DNA from: SIG440 sp045120135
GTDB taxonomy: Bacteria; Bacillota; Clostridia; Monoglobales; Monoglobaceae
Assembly: GCA_045120135.1 (NCBI GenBank)
Contig: JBGVEN010000015.1
Location: forward strand, 186,001-250,000
Direction of reading: 5' to 3'
DNA length: 64,000 nt
Part shown: piece after piece, positions 18,274 to 25,662 of the stretch
Numbering within the stretch: position 1 is the stretch's first letter
Layout of the letters: the number at the start of each line of letters is the position of its first letter
The notes under the pieces: generated by a model
The model's input: the letters and a program-made list of their open reading frames with translations, nothing else
Database searches by the model: none
What the model was told of the DNA's origin: nothing
Program-made: the position numbers and the translations under genes

Positions 18274-18302
18274 ATTTTAACATAGCAAAAGTTCTGTGTC
18301 AA
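18274..18302 (-). promoter_or_regulatory. Promoter of the FAD oxidoreductase
   Basis: Minus strand TTGACA (18297-18302), 17-bp spacer, TAAAAT (18274-18279), directly downstream of the preceding operon's terminator. Confidence 0.78.
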
Positions 18303-18306
18303 TAAC

Positions 18307-18341
18307 AAAAGCAACACCTCCTCATAGGAAGTGCTGCTTTT
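18307..18341 (-). terminator. Terminator of the isomerase/amidohydrolase operon
   Basis: A 16-bp stem with two mismatches (arms 18307-18322 and 18326-18341) ending in TTTTG on the minus strand, 7 bp after the isomerase stop. Confidence 0.75.
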
Positions 18342-18348
18342 TATCACT

Positions 18349-19821
18349 TTACTCAATGTAGAAAGTTTCAAGGTTAAGATATTCCGCAACCAGCTTAAGA
18401 CATTCGCTCATATCCGTAAGGCCAACTACGCAATGATGTGTCACACCGTTTTCAAACACACTTTCAAGATAGTCCTTTATCGGTGTCTTCACCTTAAGAA
18501 CTGCGTGAAGTTCATCGTAATTAAGGGTAGGATACTCGATGCTTTCTGCCGGAGAAATAATCATTTTGTAGCCGTTCACAGTCTCAATAATGTGAGCAAT
18601 GGTAACCGCGCCGGGTTTTAAAATAAACTCGTAATTAAGACCAGCACCAGAAAATCCCCATTCCTCAGGGGTTCTGGTAAGGGTTACATCAGCATCAGAT
18701 TTTGCAAGATCGGGAACGCCGATTCCGTGACCCATTATACAACATGCATTGTGCTTGGTATCGTACTCGCCCCACTCGCCCATAAGTGCGTGTGTTCCTG
18801 AAATTGAACGCATAAGCATCATTGTAACAAGACCGCCCAAATCACCCTCGCAGGCAACAGTTATATCACTGTATTCCATAAGAAGTGATGCACCGATTCT
18901 GGCCGTGGTAAGGGTCTGTTTCTGAACAAAATGCTGGTCAAGGAAGCACATTGCATCAAGCCGGAAGCGCTCAGCTAATTTCTTCATAGCAAGCGCAAGC
19001 TTAACTGCACGTTTAACATCATCATCACCAATTCCACGCTTTTCAAAGCGTTTCAAAAGCTTATCCGCCCATTCATTTACCTCTGCATCTGTGACGGTCT
19101 CCCATTCCGCAAGAAGATGCGAAGACTGAATATAGATAATGTTTACATCAAAGGTTGACTTAAGGAAGGTCTTACTGAGTTCAAGGTCATACATACCACG
19201 GAATACGTTACCGATAACACCGATATTTGCTTCCTTGATATCACAGATTGCCTGATTAGCCTTGATAAATGTTTCAATTCTTCCGTAGGCTCTTTCATCG
19301 TCGATGCTGCCAACCAGAACCTTATATTTTCTGTTCATTTTACGGAGAGTTCCGGTAATCTGTGCTATACCGATTATCCCGCTGTTGCGGAGACTGTGCT
19401 CGTAATTACCCTTTTCATCAAGCTCGTCGGTGTTCTGAACCGAGAAGAAGATAACGGGAACATCCTTCACGTGATTAATAACATGGAGTGTTATAAAGTC
19501 GGGCAGATATGTACCATAAGCAATGATAAGTGCGTCAATACCTTCTTTTTTAAAAAGCTGACCTGCATTTTCTGCTGCATCAAGTGTATCAACCATATCT
19601 GAATATACAATATTGTCAAACTTCTTTTTGAAGTTTGCCTTAACTCTTTCAAAGTCTGCTGTTACATTTTTTTTAAGTGTTTCGGGATACATTCTCCAGT
19701 ATTCAAAGTATCCGCAGGTCAAAAGACCAACCTTTACATTCTTCTTCTTTCTTCCCTCAAAGAGGATATCCCCAAAAACATCGCTGTTGGCTTCTTCAAA
19801 TGATTTAATAATTTCTGACAT
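18349..19821 (-). CDS. L-fucose/L-arabinose isomerase-family protein
   Basis: A 490-residue protein of the fucose isomerase fold. The N-terminal VKVGLLTCGYFEYWRMYPE, the substrate-domain block DALIIAYGTYLPDF and the later TVACEGDLGGLVTMMLM and ACCIMGHGIGVPDL fit the family of ketol isomerases that bind Mn2+ through Glu, Asp and His. The real sugar cannot be assigned. It is the last gene of an AraC-headed cluster with a phosphotriesterase-like and two amidohydrolase-fold proteins, which suggests a pathway for a deoxy- or pentose sugar or its lactone. No transporter or kinase is in the cluster. Confidence 0.82.
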   Translation of the reverse strand: MSEIIKSFEEANSDVFGDILFEGRKKKNVKVGLLTCGYFEYWRMYPETLKKNVTADFERVKANFKKKFDNIVYSDMVDTLDAAENAGQLFKKEGIDALIIAYGTYLPDFITLHVINHVKDVPVIFFSVQNTDELDEKGNYEHSLRNSGIIGIAQITGTLRKMNRKYKVLVGSIDDERAYGRIETFIKANQAICDIKEANIGVIGNVFRGMYDLELSKTFLKSTFDVNIIYIQSSHLLAEWETVTDAEVNEWADKLLKRFEKRGIGDDDVKRAVKLALAMKKLAERFRLDAMCFLDQHFVQKQTLTTARIGASLLMEYSDITVACEGDLGGLVTMMLMRSISGTHALMGEWGEYDTKHNACCIMGHGIGVPDLAKSDADVTLTRTPEEWGFSGAGLNYEFILKPGAVTIAHIIETVNGYKMIISPAESIEYPTLNYDELHAVLKVKTPIKDYLESVFENGVTHHCVVGLTDMSECLKLVAEYLNLETFYIE

Positions 19822-19837
19822 TTTTTAAACTTCCTTT

Positions 19838-20641
19838 CTACTTCCTTTTAGCAAGCTTTTCAGCGTTGCCGTGTAATATTTTATATTTGTCCTCATCACT
19901 GATGTGTGAGAATAAAACACTGCCTATTGCATAGCTGTGATCGTACCAGGGAGCATCTGTTCCATAGAGAACCTTATCCGCGCCCACGCTCTCAACCATT
20001 TTGTCAATTATGCCGTTGTGACGATGAATGTCACATATATCAAGGTAAACATTATCATAAGTATTAACAACCTTGATTGATTCGTCAAGTTCACCCGGAG
20101 CAGAGTGACCCATAATAACCTTGAGATTTTTATACTTTTTCGCAAGCATTTCAACGTGTCTCGGTGCATTATGAGGGTCATTTTTACCCCAGGTGTGCAT
20201 AAGAACCACAAGAGAATGCTTATCGGCAAACTCAAGAGCCTCTCGGTAATTTTCGCCGTCGAGAGGATATTTATGATAGGTCGGCAGGAACTTCATACCG
20301 ATATATCCCTCAATATTCAGAATATCCTCCATATGCTCAATATATCTTTCAGCATAATTTGGGTTAAATGTATAGTAGCCTTTTATGCGGTCAGGGTATC
20401 GTTTCATTGCATTTTCCAGCTCTTCGTTCATAACCGTTGCGTCATGGAGCGCACTGTGCGGCGAACAGAAAATCTGTGAGATATTTTCTCTATCCATAAC
20501 CTCAATCATTTCGTCACAGTATGCCTTTGAAACATACGTACCGCTGATTCTGCCCATATGTGTGTGAGCATCAATAACGGAAAATGAAGTAAGCTTTCCG
20601 TTTTCCATAAATTCCTTTGCCAAAGCTGATGGGTTGGTCAT
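19838..20641 (-). CDS. Amidohydrolase-family (COG2159-like) hydrolase
   Basis: A 267-residue TIM-barrel metal hydrolase. All expected ligands are visible: DAHTHMG (HxH, about 24-30), VVLMHTWG, VIMGHSAPGEL, and the catalytic Asp in VLYGTDAPWYD. The family includes decarboxylases and sugar lactonases. Start ATG overlaps the stop of the upstream paralogue by one base, so the two are translationally coupled. The pairing with a paralogue that lacks the ligands suggests an active/inactive heteromer. Confidence 0.82.
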   Translation of the reverse strand: MTNPSALAKEFMENGKLTSFSVIDAHTHMGRISGTYVSKAYCDEMIEVMDRENISQIFCSPHSALHDATVMNEELENAMKRYPDRIKGYYTFNPNYAERYIEHMEDILNIEGYIGMKFLPTYHKYPLDGENYREALEFADKHSLVVLMHTWGKNDPHNAPRHVEMLAKKYKNLKVIMGHSAPGELDESIKVVNTYDNVYLDICDIHRHNGIIDKMVESVGADKVLYGTDAPWYDHSYAIGSVLFSHISDEDKYKILHGNAEKLAKRK

Positions 20642-21423
20642 TATAACTTCACCTCCGACATAATTCTCGTTATGTTGCCCGACGCAATCTTTTCGATAGA
20701 TTCCTGAGCAAGGCTCGAACCGACAAGCGCCGCAATGGGGCCGCCGTGATTATCCATCGGGAAGTTGGAACCAAACACAAGTCGCTCGTCACCGAATTTA
20801 CTGCAGAAATCCTGAAATCCGTTCATCACCTGATAGTCGCTTGTGTCAATATACACATTTTTGTAGGCTTTTACAAGCGGATAGAAATATCTATCAGAAC
20901 CCCAAAGACCATAATTGGTAATGATTACTGTAAGATTGGGGAATTCCTTAAGGGCATCAAAGATAATCTCCCAGCCATCCTGCGGTGATAAAAACAGCGG
21001 AATATTTCTTTCGCACATTGCATCAAACAAGTCTCCCATTGTAATTCTGTCAAGGAAGAATCTGTTTGCAACTGGGTATGCACGAAGAGCCTTTACGCCG
21101 TTTTCCTTCATTTTAGGAATGAAAACTTCTGGAGCAAATTCCGTGTCGGTGATTGGTGGAAGAATTGCCCATGTCGGATGTAAGCGGTCGCTTTTTGCGG
21201 TTTCCTTCAGCGTCATTTCATTACCGAACGTAACGTCACTGAAATACATACTGCGATGGTAAATAAATGCCTCGTCAACACCGCAGAAGTCCATTTCTTT
21301 GAGCAGGTCCTCGGCAAATTCCGCCTGACGGACTTTTTCGTGGACATAGTAGTTTTCGTGGTTAATTATTTCACTATTTACAACTCCCAGACCAACGCCG
21401 GCGCTGCAATCAATGAATTTCAT
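20641..21423 (-). CDS. Amidohydrolase-fold protein lacking metal ligands
   Basis: A 260-residue paralogue of the downstream amidohydrolase, but every catalytic position appears changed. The HxH site reads FIDCSAGVG, the barrel His reads LFLSPQDGW, the GHS His reads ITNYGLWG, and the catalytic Asp of GTDAP reads FGSNFPM. The fold is otherwise maintained, with no frameshift or stop, so it is a pseudoenzyme candidate and not a decaying gene. It sits 5 bp after the phosphotriesterase-like gene and overlaps the next gene by one base. Role may be regulatory or structural. Confidence 0.75.
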   Translation of the reverse strand: MKFIDCSAGVGLGVVNSEIINHENYYVHEKVRQAEFAEDLLKEMDFCGVDEAFIYHRSMYFSDVTFGNEMTLKETAKSDRLHPTWAILPPITDTEFAPEVFIPKMKENGVKALRAYPVANRFFLDRITMGDLFDAMCERNIPLFLSPQDGWEIIFDALKEFPNLTVIITNYGLWGSDRYFYPLVKAYKNVYIDTSDYQVMNGFQDFCSKFGDERLVFGSNFPMDNHGGPIAALVGSSLAQESIEKIASGNITRIMSEVKL

Positions 21424-21428
21424 AAATA

Positions 21429-22454
21429 TTAGCTCCTCTCTAAAAATCTTATTGGATTCTCTGTTACTAGAGTATTTATCTCCTTTTCTGATATTCCAAA
21501 GTCCTCCATCATAGGAATAATGTTGGTAATTATATGGTCATAACCCCAACCACCGTATGTGTGAGTCATACTTTTGAGGCAAATATCATTTGTCACAAGT
21601 ATCTGTTTTGTGTAACCTCTTTCAATCAGCTTTTTGATAAACTGAACTCTCTGCGCATCGGTTGCAAATGAACCAAGCAGAAGATTGCGGTTTTTGCGGT
21701 CTACATAGAACTCTTTACCGAAGTCATCGAATTCCACATACGCGCCCAAATCAAGTGCACCCAATATGTAATCTTCGTCGAGAAGTACATCGACATGGTC
21801 AACACAGATTTTCTCAGGGTTTGCTCCGCTGTCGATTGCATGTTTTGTTGCGTTTATGCCTTCTCTGTTCCAAAGACAGGCGTGTATGTGCATGCCAAAC
21901 CCTGTATCACGCTGAGCCTTTGCTGCTGCGCTGAGCGATTTTTTCTCGAAGTCCGACATTTCCATTCCCGTTCCTACCTCGCCTATAACTCCGGCTTTGA
22001 TGTCCGTTCCGTCAATGCCCACCATAAGGTCACGGATAATATTGTCGTATATCTGTTCTTCTGACAATTCCTTATATTCATCCGATATTGAACCATCAAC
22101 ATAGTGTCCGCAGCCTGCAACAATGTGAACACCGGTTTTTTCAGACAGTTCACGGAGCCGTTTTGCGTCACGTCCGAAGTCAAGGGTTGTTACATCGGCA
22201 ATAAGGCTGCCTCCGGCTTTCTTGAATATTTCCACTTCTTTTGCCACAATTTCATCACCTGTGAGAAGTGCATTATCAAGAACTGCATAAGGATTACGTG
22301 TTACCTTGCCAAAGTTTGAAAGTGAAAGTTCCTTATAAAAATCCTCGTCATCAATAGGAGCAACAAGCGGTCGAAGGTCAGAAAAAAGATGTTCGTGAGG
22401 CAGAACATTTTTAAGGCCCGAAGTCTCAATGTCTCCCGTTACCGTTCTTATCAT
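21429..22454 (-). CDS. Phosphotriesterase-family metal hydrolase (lactonase-like)
   Basis: A 341-residue protein of the phosphotriesterase/resiniferatoxin-binding family. Start MIRTVTGDIETSGLKNVLPHEH is typical, with HEH as the first metal pair. The bridging residue position reads KAGVIGEVGTG, i.e. a Glu instead of the carboxylated Lys of the paraoxon-degrading enzymes, as in homologues that act on sugar (phospho)lactones. His ligands follow in GMHIHACLW and VDHVDVLLDE, the Asp in VTNDICLKS. Lactonase activity is inference. It starts 3 bp after the AraC-type gene, first enzyme of the operon. Confidence 0.85.
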   Translation of the reverse strand: MIRTVTGDIETSGLKNVLPHEHLFSDLRPLVAPIDDEDFYKELSLSNFGKVTRNPYAVLDNALLTGDEIVAKEVEIFKKAGGSLIADVTTLDFGRDAKRLRELSEKTGVHIVAGCGHYVDGSISDEYKELSEEQIYDNIIRDLMVGIDGTDIKAGVIGEVGTGMEMSDFEKKSLSAAAKAQRDTGFGMHIHACLWNREGINATKHAIDSGANPEKICVDHVDVLLDEDYILGALDLGAYVEFDDFGKEFYVDRKNRNLLLGSFATDAQRVQFIKKLIERGYTKQILVTNDICLKSMTHTYGGWGYDHIITNIIPMMEDFGISEKEINTLVTENPIRFLERS

Positions 22455-22457
22455 AAG

Positions 22458-23351
22458 CTATTCATCCCCCTTAATTTTTCTGTATTCATTGGGCGTTTTG
22501 CCCGTAATTTTTTTAAATGTTTTATAGAAAAATTTTACATCCCCAAATCCGCAATCACCGGCAATATCATAGATTGTCCGGTTTGTTGTTTCAAGAAGCC
22601 GGATTGCCTCATTAATTCTTGTGTTCTGTATAAAATCGGTAACCGACATTCCTGTGGTACTCTTAAAAAGCTGGCGGAAGTAGTTTTTGCTCAAAAACAA
22701 GTCTTTAACAATACTGTCAAGATTTATTCTTGTGTTGAAGTTATGCTTCATATAGTCAATGGCTTTTTCTACAACCTCACGCTGTTCACGTGTACCGTGC
22801 GAATGTGCCTTGCGGTCAACTTCACGAAAGATTTTTGTAATAAGCTCAACAAGATATGCCCTTATAATATTCATAAACCCTTTTTGTCGATTTGTATATT
22901 CCTCATATATTTTAGAGAAAATCGAACCAAGATTCTCGGTTTCGCTGCGGATAAGATTGAGGGCGTTTTCGCCAATGGTATCATTTGCGAACAAAGAGCA
23001 GAACAGATACGAAGATGCAAGTGCAGAAAAGTCCTTGCTCCGCATACCACTGACATCAAAAAAGTCCGTGGTGAACAACAAATCATATGTCTTAAAGGGC
23101 TCGTCATCATCTAAAGGAATAAAGGTATGGGGCACTCCGTAATTCACAATGACAAGGTCACCTTTACGGACCTCATAATTTATATCACCCATAAAATGTC
23201 GGGCACTTCCCGATATTATATATACTATTTCAATAAAATCGTGACAGTGCATCACTCCGCCAAACTCATTGGCTGCTATGTGGATATAGACCTGTTCCCC
23301 GTTCTTGAAGTAGTCTTCTGCGTATAACTGCTTTACTTCCTCCTCGTACAT
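22458..23351 (-). CDS. AraC-family transcriptional regulator
   Basis: A 297-residue regulator. The N-terminal half is a cupin sugar-sensing domain (HCHDFIEIVYIISGSARHFMG, then DLVIVNYGVPHTFIP); the C-terminal ~100 residues hold two helix-turn-helix units, with RINLDSIVKDLFLSKNYFRQLFK and IYDIAGDCGFGDVKFFYKTFKK, ending in the family signature GKTPNEYRK. It probably activates the operon it heads in response to a sugar-type ligand. The start ATG has AGGAGG upstream. Confidence 0.9.
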   Translation of the reverse strand: MYEEEVKQLYAEDYFKNGEQVYIHIAANEFGGVMHCHDFIEIVYIISGSARHFMGDINYEVRKGDLVIVNYGVPHTFIPLDDDEPFKTYDLLFTTDFFDVSGMRSKDFSALASSYLFCSLFANDTIGENALNLIRSETENLGSIFSKIYEEYTNRQKGFMNIIRAYLVELITKIFREVDRKAHSHGTREQREVVEKAIDYMKHNFNTRINLDSIVKDLFLSKNYFRQLFKSTTGMSVTDFIQNTRINEAIRLLETTNRTIYDIAGDCGFGDVKFFYKTFKKITGKTPNEYRKIKGDE

Positions 23352-23535
23352 ACCTAAGTACGCCCCTTCCGGATTTATATATCGAATCTCAGATATTATT
23401 ATTTTACCACAACCGGACTATAAATTGCATTGGTAAATTCGCAGATTATTATAGCCTTTTGTTGTGCGAAAAGACCACTAATTAAAAGTATTAGCAGCAG
23501 ATTATGAATTTTTAGGTTTATTTCCTCTCTGCCTA
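23352..23535. other. Divergent intergenic region upstream of the AraC operon
   Basis: About 180 bp of mostly AT-rich DNA. It must hold the AraC-operon promoter and operator, but no pair of boxes is convincing; a TAAAAT-like -10 lies near 23399 on the minus strand without a good -35. An activator-dependent promoter would fit. Confidence 0.4.
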
Positions 23536-23564
23536 TTGATTTTTTTTTAAAAATTTGGTAATAT
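23536..23564 (+). promoter_or_regulatory. Promoter of the 95-residue protein gene
   Basis: TTGATT (23536-23541), 17-bp spacer, TAATAT (23559-23564), with an overlapping TATAAT at 23562. Confidence 0.6.
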
Positions 23565-23631
23565 AATATAGTATATGTTGTTTGCGGCACACCAATTGAC
23601 TGCAGACGAAATCTGAAAGGAGGACAACAAT

Positions 23632-23919
23632 ATGCCTTCAAAGAAAAAAGACGATGTATTGATGTATAAAGGCAAGATGCTTTTGAGAAAAGGTAATGAA
23701 ATCTATTACGGAGCACCCGGAACAAAATATATGGTGGTTTTCCGTGTAACCGAGTCTGAGAAACTGGGGGACCTAGACATCTCGACCAAGGTTGTTATTG
23801 AACTTCGCACCAACAGCGAAACAAATTCAACCCTCATCAAGCAGGCAGAACGCGACGGTCTTTATAAAGCGTTTGACATTGGCTTCTTCTGGCTTGAAGA
23901 TGCTCTTGAAAATTATTAG
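23632..23919 (+). CDS. Small conserved-looking protein of unknown function
   Basis: A 95-residue soluble protein, not recognised. It has an excellent ribosome site (AAAGGAGGA), its own promoter and a following hairpin, so it is very likely a real gene. It starts with a basic stretch (MPSKKKDDVLMYKGKMLLRK) and then has alternating beta-like segments (YMVVFRVTESEKL, KVVIELRTNSE) and an acidic C-terminus. No signal peptide, membrane span or Cys. tRNA-Arg follows 34 bp downstream and may be on the same transcript. Confidence 0.75.
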   Translation: MPSKKKDDVLMYKGKMLLRKGNEIYYGAPGTKYMVVFRVTESEKLGDLDISTKVVIELRTNSETNSTLIKQAERDGLYKAFDIGFFWLEDALENY

Positions 23920-23925
23920 AACAAA

Positions 23926-23946
23926 AGGGACGGCATGCCCGTCCCT
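23926..23946 (+). terminator. Hairpin between the small gene and tRNA-Arg
   Basis: An 8-bp GC-rich stem (AGGGACGG / CCGTCCCT, 5-base loop) followed by only a weak T-rich end (CTTATAT); may be a leaky terminator. Confidence 0.5.
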
Positions 23947-23953
23947 CTTATAT

Positions 23954-24030
23954 GTGCCCGTAGCTCAGCTGGATAGAGTGTCAGACTCCGACTCTGAAGG
24001 TCGTGCGTTCGAATCGCATCGGGCATACCA
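23954..24030 (+). tRNA. tRNA-Arg (anticodon CCG)
   Basis: A 77-nt cloverleaf: acceptor GTGCCCG/CGGGCAT (first pair G-T), D arm GCTC..GAGT, anticodon stem TCAGA/TCTGA with loop CTCCGAC giving anticodon CCG (codon CGG), T arm GTGCG-TTCGAAT-CGCAT, encoded CCA. A strong terminator follows at once. Confidence 0.95.
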
Positions 24031-24070
24031 AAAAAAAGACAGATTTCGAATGTGAAATCTGTCTTTTTTT
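24031..24070 (+). terminator. Terminator of tRNA-Arg
   Basis: A 10-bp stem (GACAGATTTC / GAAATCTGTC) flanked by A7 and T7 tracts. Confidence 0.92.
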
Positions 24071-24243
24071 CAGCTAAATTCGCTTACTCGAGCTAAATTG
24101 AACAAGCTCAGCTAAATTGCCTGCGGCAGCTAAATGTGCTACACACGCTTTTGGCGAATTTAATTTATCTGTTTTGAAGAAGCAATTTAGCTATCGAACG
24201 GAGTGAGATAATTTCGCTTTGCACAAATGTGCAAAATTTAGCT
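24071..24243. repeat. AGCTAAATT-module repeat element
   Basis: The 9-mer AGCTAAATT (one copy ends in G) occurs four times in direct order at 24072, 24091, 24110 and 24128 (spacing 19, 19 and 18), and twice inverted (AATTTAGCT) at 24184 and 24235. Each spacer is a short imperfect palindrome. The overall inverted layout and lack of ORF suggest a small nonautonomous element. Confidence 0.65.
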
Positions 24244-24290
24244 TCAACCAACATCTCACCAGTTCTTTATACGGCTAAAAATTCCCACAT

Positions 24291-24322
24291 AAAAAAAGCA
24301 GAGCCTAAGCTCTGCTTTTTTT
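24291..24322 (-). terminator. Terminator of the 64-residue protein operon
   Basis: Stem GCAGAGC / GCTCTGC with loop CTAA, flanked by A7 and T7; 20 bp after the stop of the minus-strand gene. Confidence 0.88.
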
Positions 24323-24343
24323 GTTTTTTAATTGATAATTGAA

Positions 24344-24538
24344 TTACCAGCTGTATGTCGAGCCATACTTTGCTGCTTTAATGGGAGCAGCAGCAGTACT
24401 ACTATTGTTAATCTCAGTTATCAGAGCTTCTAAATCCTGAGCGTTAAGATTAGCAGTATCAACCGCACTTGTTGTGATAACATCCTCAACATCGAATACG
24501 GTAAATTCAACTATCGGGCTTTCATAAAACTTTTTCAT
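24344..24538 (-). CDS. 64-residue protein of unknown function, possible precursor peptide
   Basis: Not recognised by family. It begins MKKFYESPIVEFTVFDVEDV, then has ITTSAVD, an acidic middle and an Ala/Ser/Tyr-rich tail ending KAAKYGSTYSW. No signal peptide or membrane span. It has a good ribosome site (AAAGGTGG) and a strong terminator and follows a secreted-protein gene by 40 bp, so it is expressed as the second gene of that operon. The leader-like acidic N-terminal half and a small-residue C-terminal half recall precursor peptides, but there is no maturation enzyme nearby, so that is only a suggestion. Confidence 0.7.
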   Translation of the reverse strand: MKKFYESPIVEFTVFDVEDVITTSAVDTANLNAQDLEALITEINNSSTAAAPIKAAKYGSTYSW

Positions 24539-24578
24539 AACAAAGTTCCACCTTTCTGTTTAAGAATTAACCGTTTAA

Positions 24579-25223
24579 CTATTTAATGATAACTTCAACT
24601 GTTACATCCTGCTTTTCTGCAGGAACCGCAAGAATTACTGCTGAGAATTTAAGCTTTCCGCCCTCTCCAAGAGCAATATTAGCGTTTTCTCCTACTAACA
24701 ACTCTGTATTCTCTCCAAATTTAAATCCAAAGTCATTAACTGTAGTTGCTTCCTGCGCTGTGAATTCATATTCAACATATACTACATTGGTATATGTTTT
24801 ATCATTGAATTCCCATTCGTTAGAAGGATTAACTGTAATTGCTGTTATTGGAGTATCTTCGCTAAGTGCGAAAACAGCTTTGTCTCTTACAGGCTCTGCT
24901 GCATTACCGCTAAAGAGTACAACAACATGAGTAAAGTTTTCTGCTATCAAATTCTCATCAACAGGAATTGATGTAGCATTAGTGCTTACGCCCTGGTGTA
25001 ATGCAATAATTTTGTCGCCTACACCGGGAGCTGCAGCAGCTTCATTTGTTGTAGCAAATGCTAAAACAGTTACAACATCCTGATCTGCCCAACCTTCAGC
25101 TACACCAGAAGAAACCAAGTTTCCGTTTTCGTCAATGTCAGAAGTAGCTGCAGCAAAAGAAACTGTACCGAGCATAACAACTACCATAACAACAGCAAAA
25201 ATGCGTGCCATAAGTTTGTTCAT
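24579..25223 (-). CDS. Secreted protein of unknown function
   Basis: A 214-residue exported protein. Signal peptide at residues 1-25 (MNKLMARIFAVVMVVVMLGT, then VSFAAA). The mature part has no Cys, is acidic and beta-rich (VVTVLAFATTNEAAA, THVVVLFSGNAAEP, DVTVEVIIK at the end), like a small immunoglobulin-like or cohesin-like module, but no family is recognised. Start 25223 is set by AAAGGAG 9 bases upstream. It has a consensus promoter and a ~130-nt leader with a hairpin, suggesting strong expression. It is co-transcribed with the 64-residue protein. Confidence 0.78.
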   Translation of the reverse strand: MNKLMARIFAVVMVVVMLGTVSFAAATSDIDENGNLVSSGVAEGWADQDVVTVLAFATTNEAAAAPGVGDKIIALHQGVSTNATSIPVDENLIAENFTHVVVLFSGNAAEPVRDKAVFALSEDTPITAITVNPSNEWEFNDKTYTNVVYVEYEFTAQEATTVNDFGFKFGENTELLVGENANIALGEGGKLKFSAVILAVPAEKQDVTVEVIIK

Positions 25224-25252
25224 AATAAAATCTCCTTTCATAATCGTAAGTA

Positions 25253-25272
25253 CTTATGTACTCACATAAGTA
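25253..25272 (-). promoter_or_regulatory. Hairpin in the leader of the secreted-protein mRNA
   Basis: An 8-bp palindrome (ACTTATGT-GAGT-ACATAAGT on the minus strand) 30-50 nt before the start codon; possibly an mRNA-stabilising element. Confidence 0.4.
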
Positions 25273-25361
25273 GGTTTGTTGTTTATAAGAGTAATTAAAA
25301 CACAAGTGTCTGTCATCCCCTACATACACTTCTAATTTTATTCACTAATAAACACTCTTTT

Positions 25362-25390
25362 ATTATAAACATGAAATTAATTTTTGTCAA
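25362..25390 (-). promoter_or_regulatory. Consensus promoter of the secreted-protein operon
   Basis: Minus strand TTGACA (25385-25390), 17-bp spacer, TATAAT (25362-25367). Confidence 0.82.
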
Positions 25391-25502
25391 CTGTTTCGTT
25401 TAAAAATTACATCTATATTATGCATAAAAAAGGCAAAATTAATTTGTGCATTTTGGCAAAGGTGCCATTTGACAACAAAACCGAGCATTGTCTGTCATTC
25501 CG

Positions 25503-25557
25503 TGTAGGGGCGGTTCACGAACCGCCCGTTTCGGGACATTCGTGAATGTCCCCTACA
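25503..25557. repeat. 55-bp interspersed element with terminal inverted repeats
   Basis: Ends are TGTAGGGG and CCCCTACA. Inside are two hairpins, GGCGGTTCACGAACCGCC and GGGACATTCGTGAATGTCCC, separated by CGTTTC-like DNA. Layout matches small palindromic repeats spread through Clostridia genomes. The rest of 25391-25615 holds no gene. Confidence 0.7.
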
Positions 25558-25615
25558 AATACTCTCCACACCGTATGAGGCAATACCCAAATTGTCCCAT
25601 TGCAACACAACAAAA

Positions 25616-25643
25616 AACCGGCCATCCGAATGGATAACCGGTT
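25616..25643 (-). terminator. Terminator of rplJ-rplL
   Basis: A 12-bp stem with two G-U pairs in the RNA (arms 25616-25627 and 25632-25643), followed by a T run on the minus strand, 20 bp after the rplL stop. Confidence 0.85.
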
Positions 25644-25662
25644 AATGTAAGCTAAGCTTAAA

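Noticed and set aside
22389..23114. Long plus-strand ORF opposite the AraC-type regulator
   Set aside because: It lacks a ribosome site, has a Cys/Phe-rich composition typical of antisense frames, and lies over a clear AraC-family gene.
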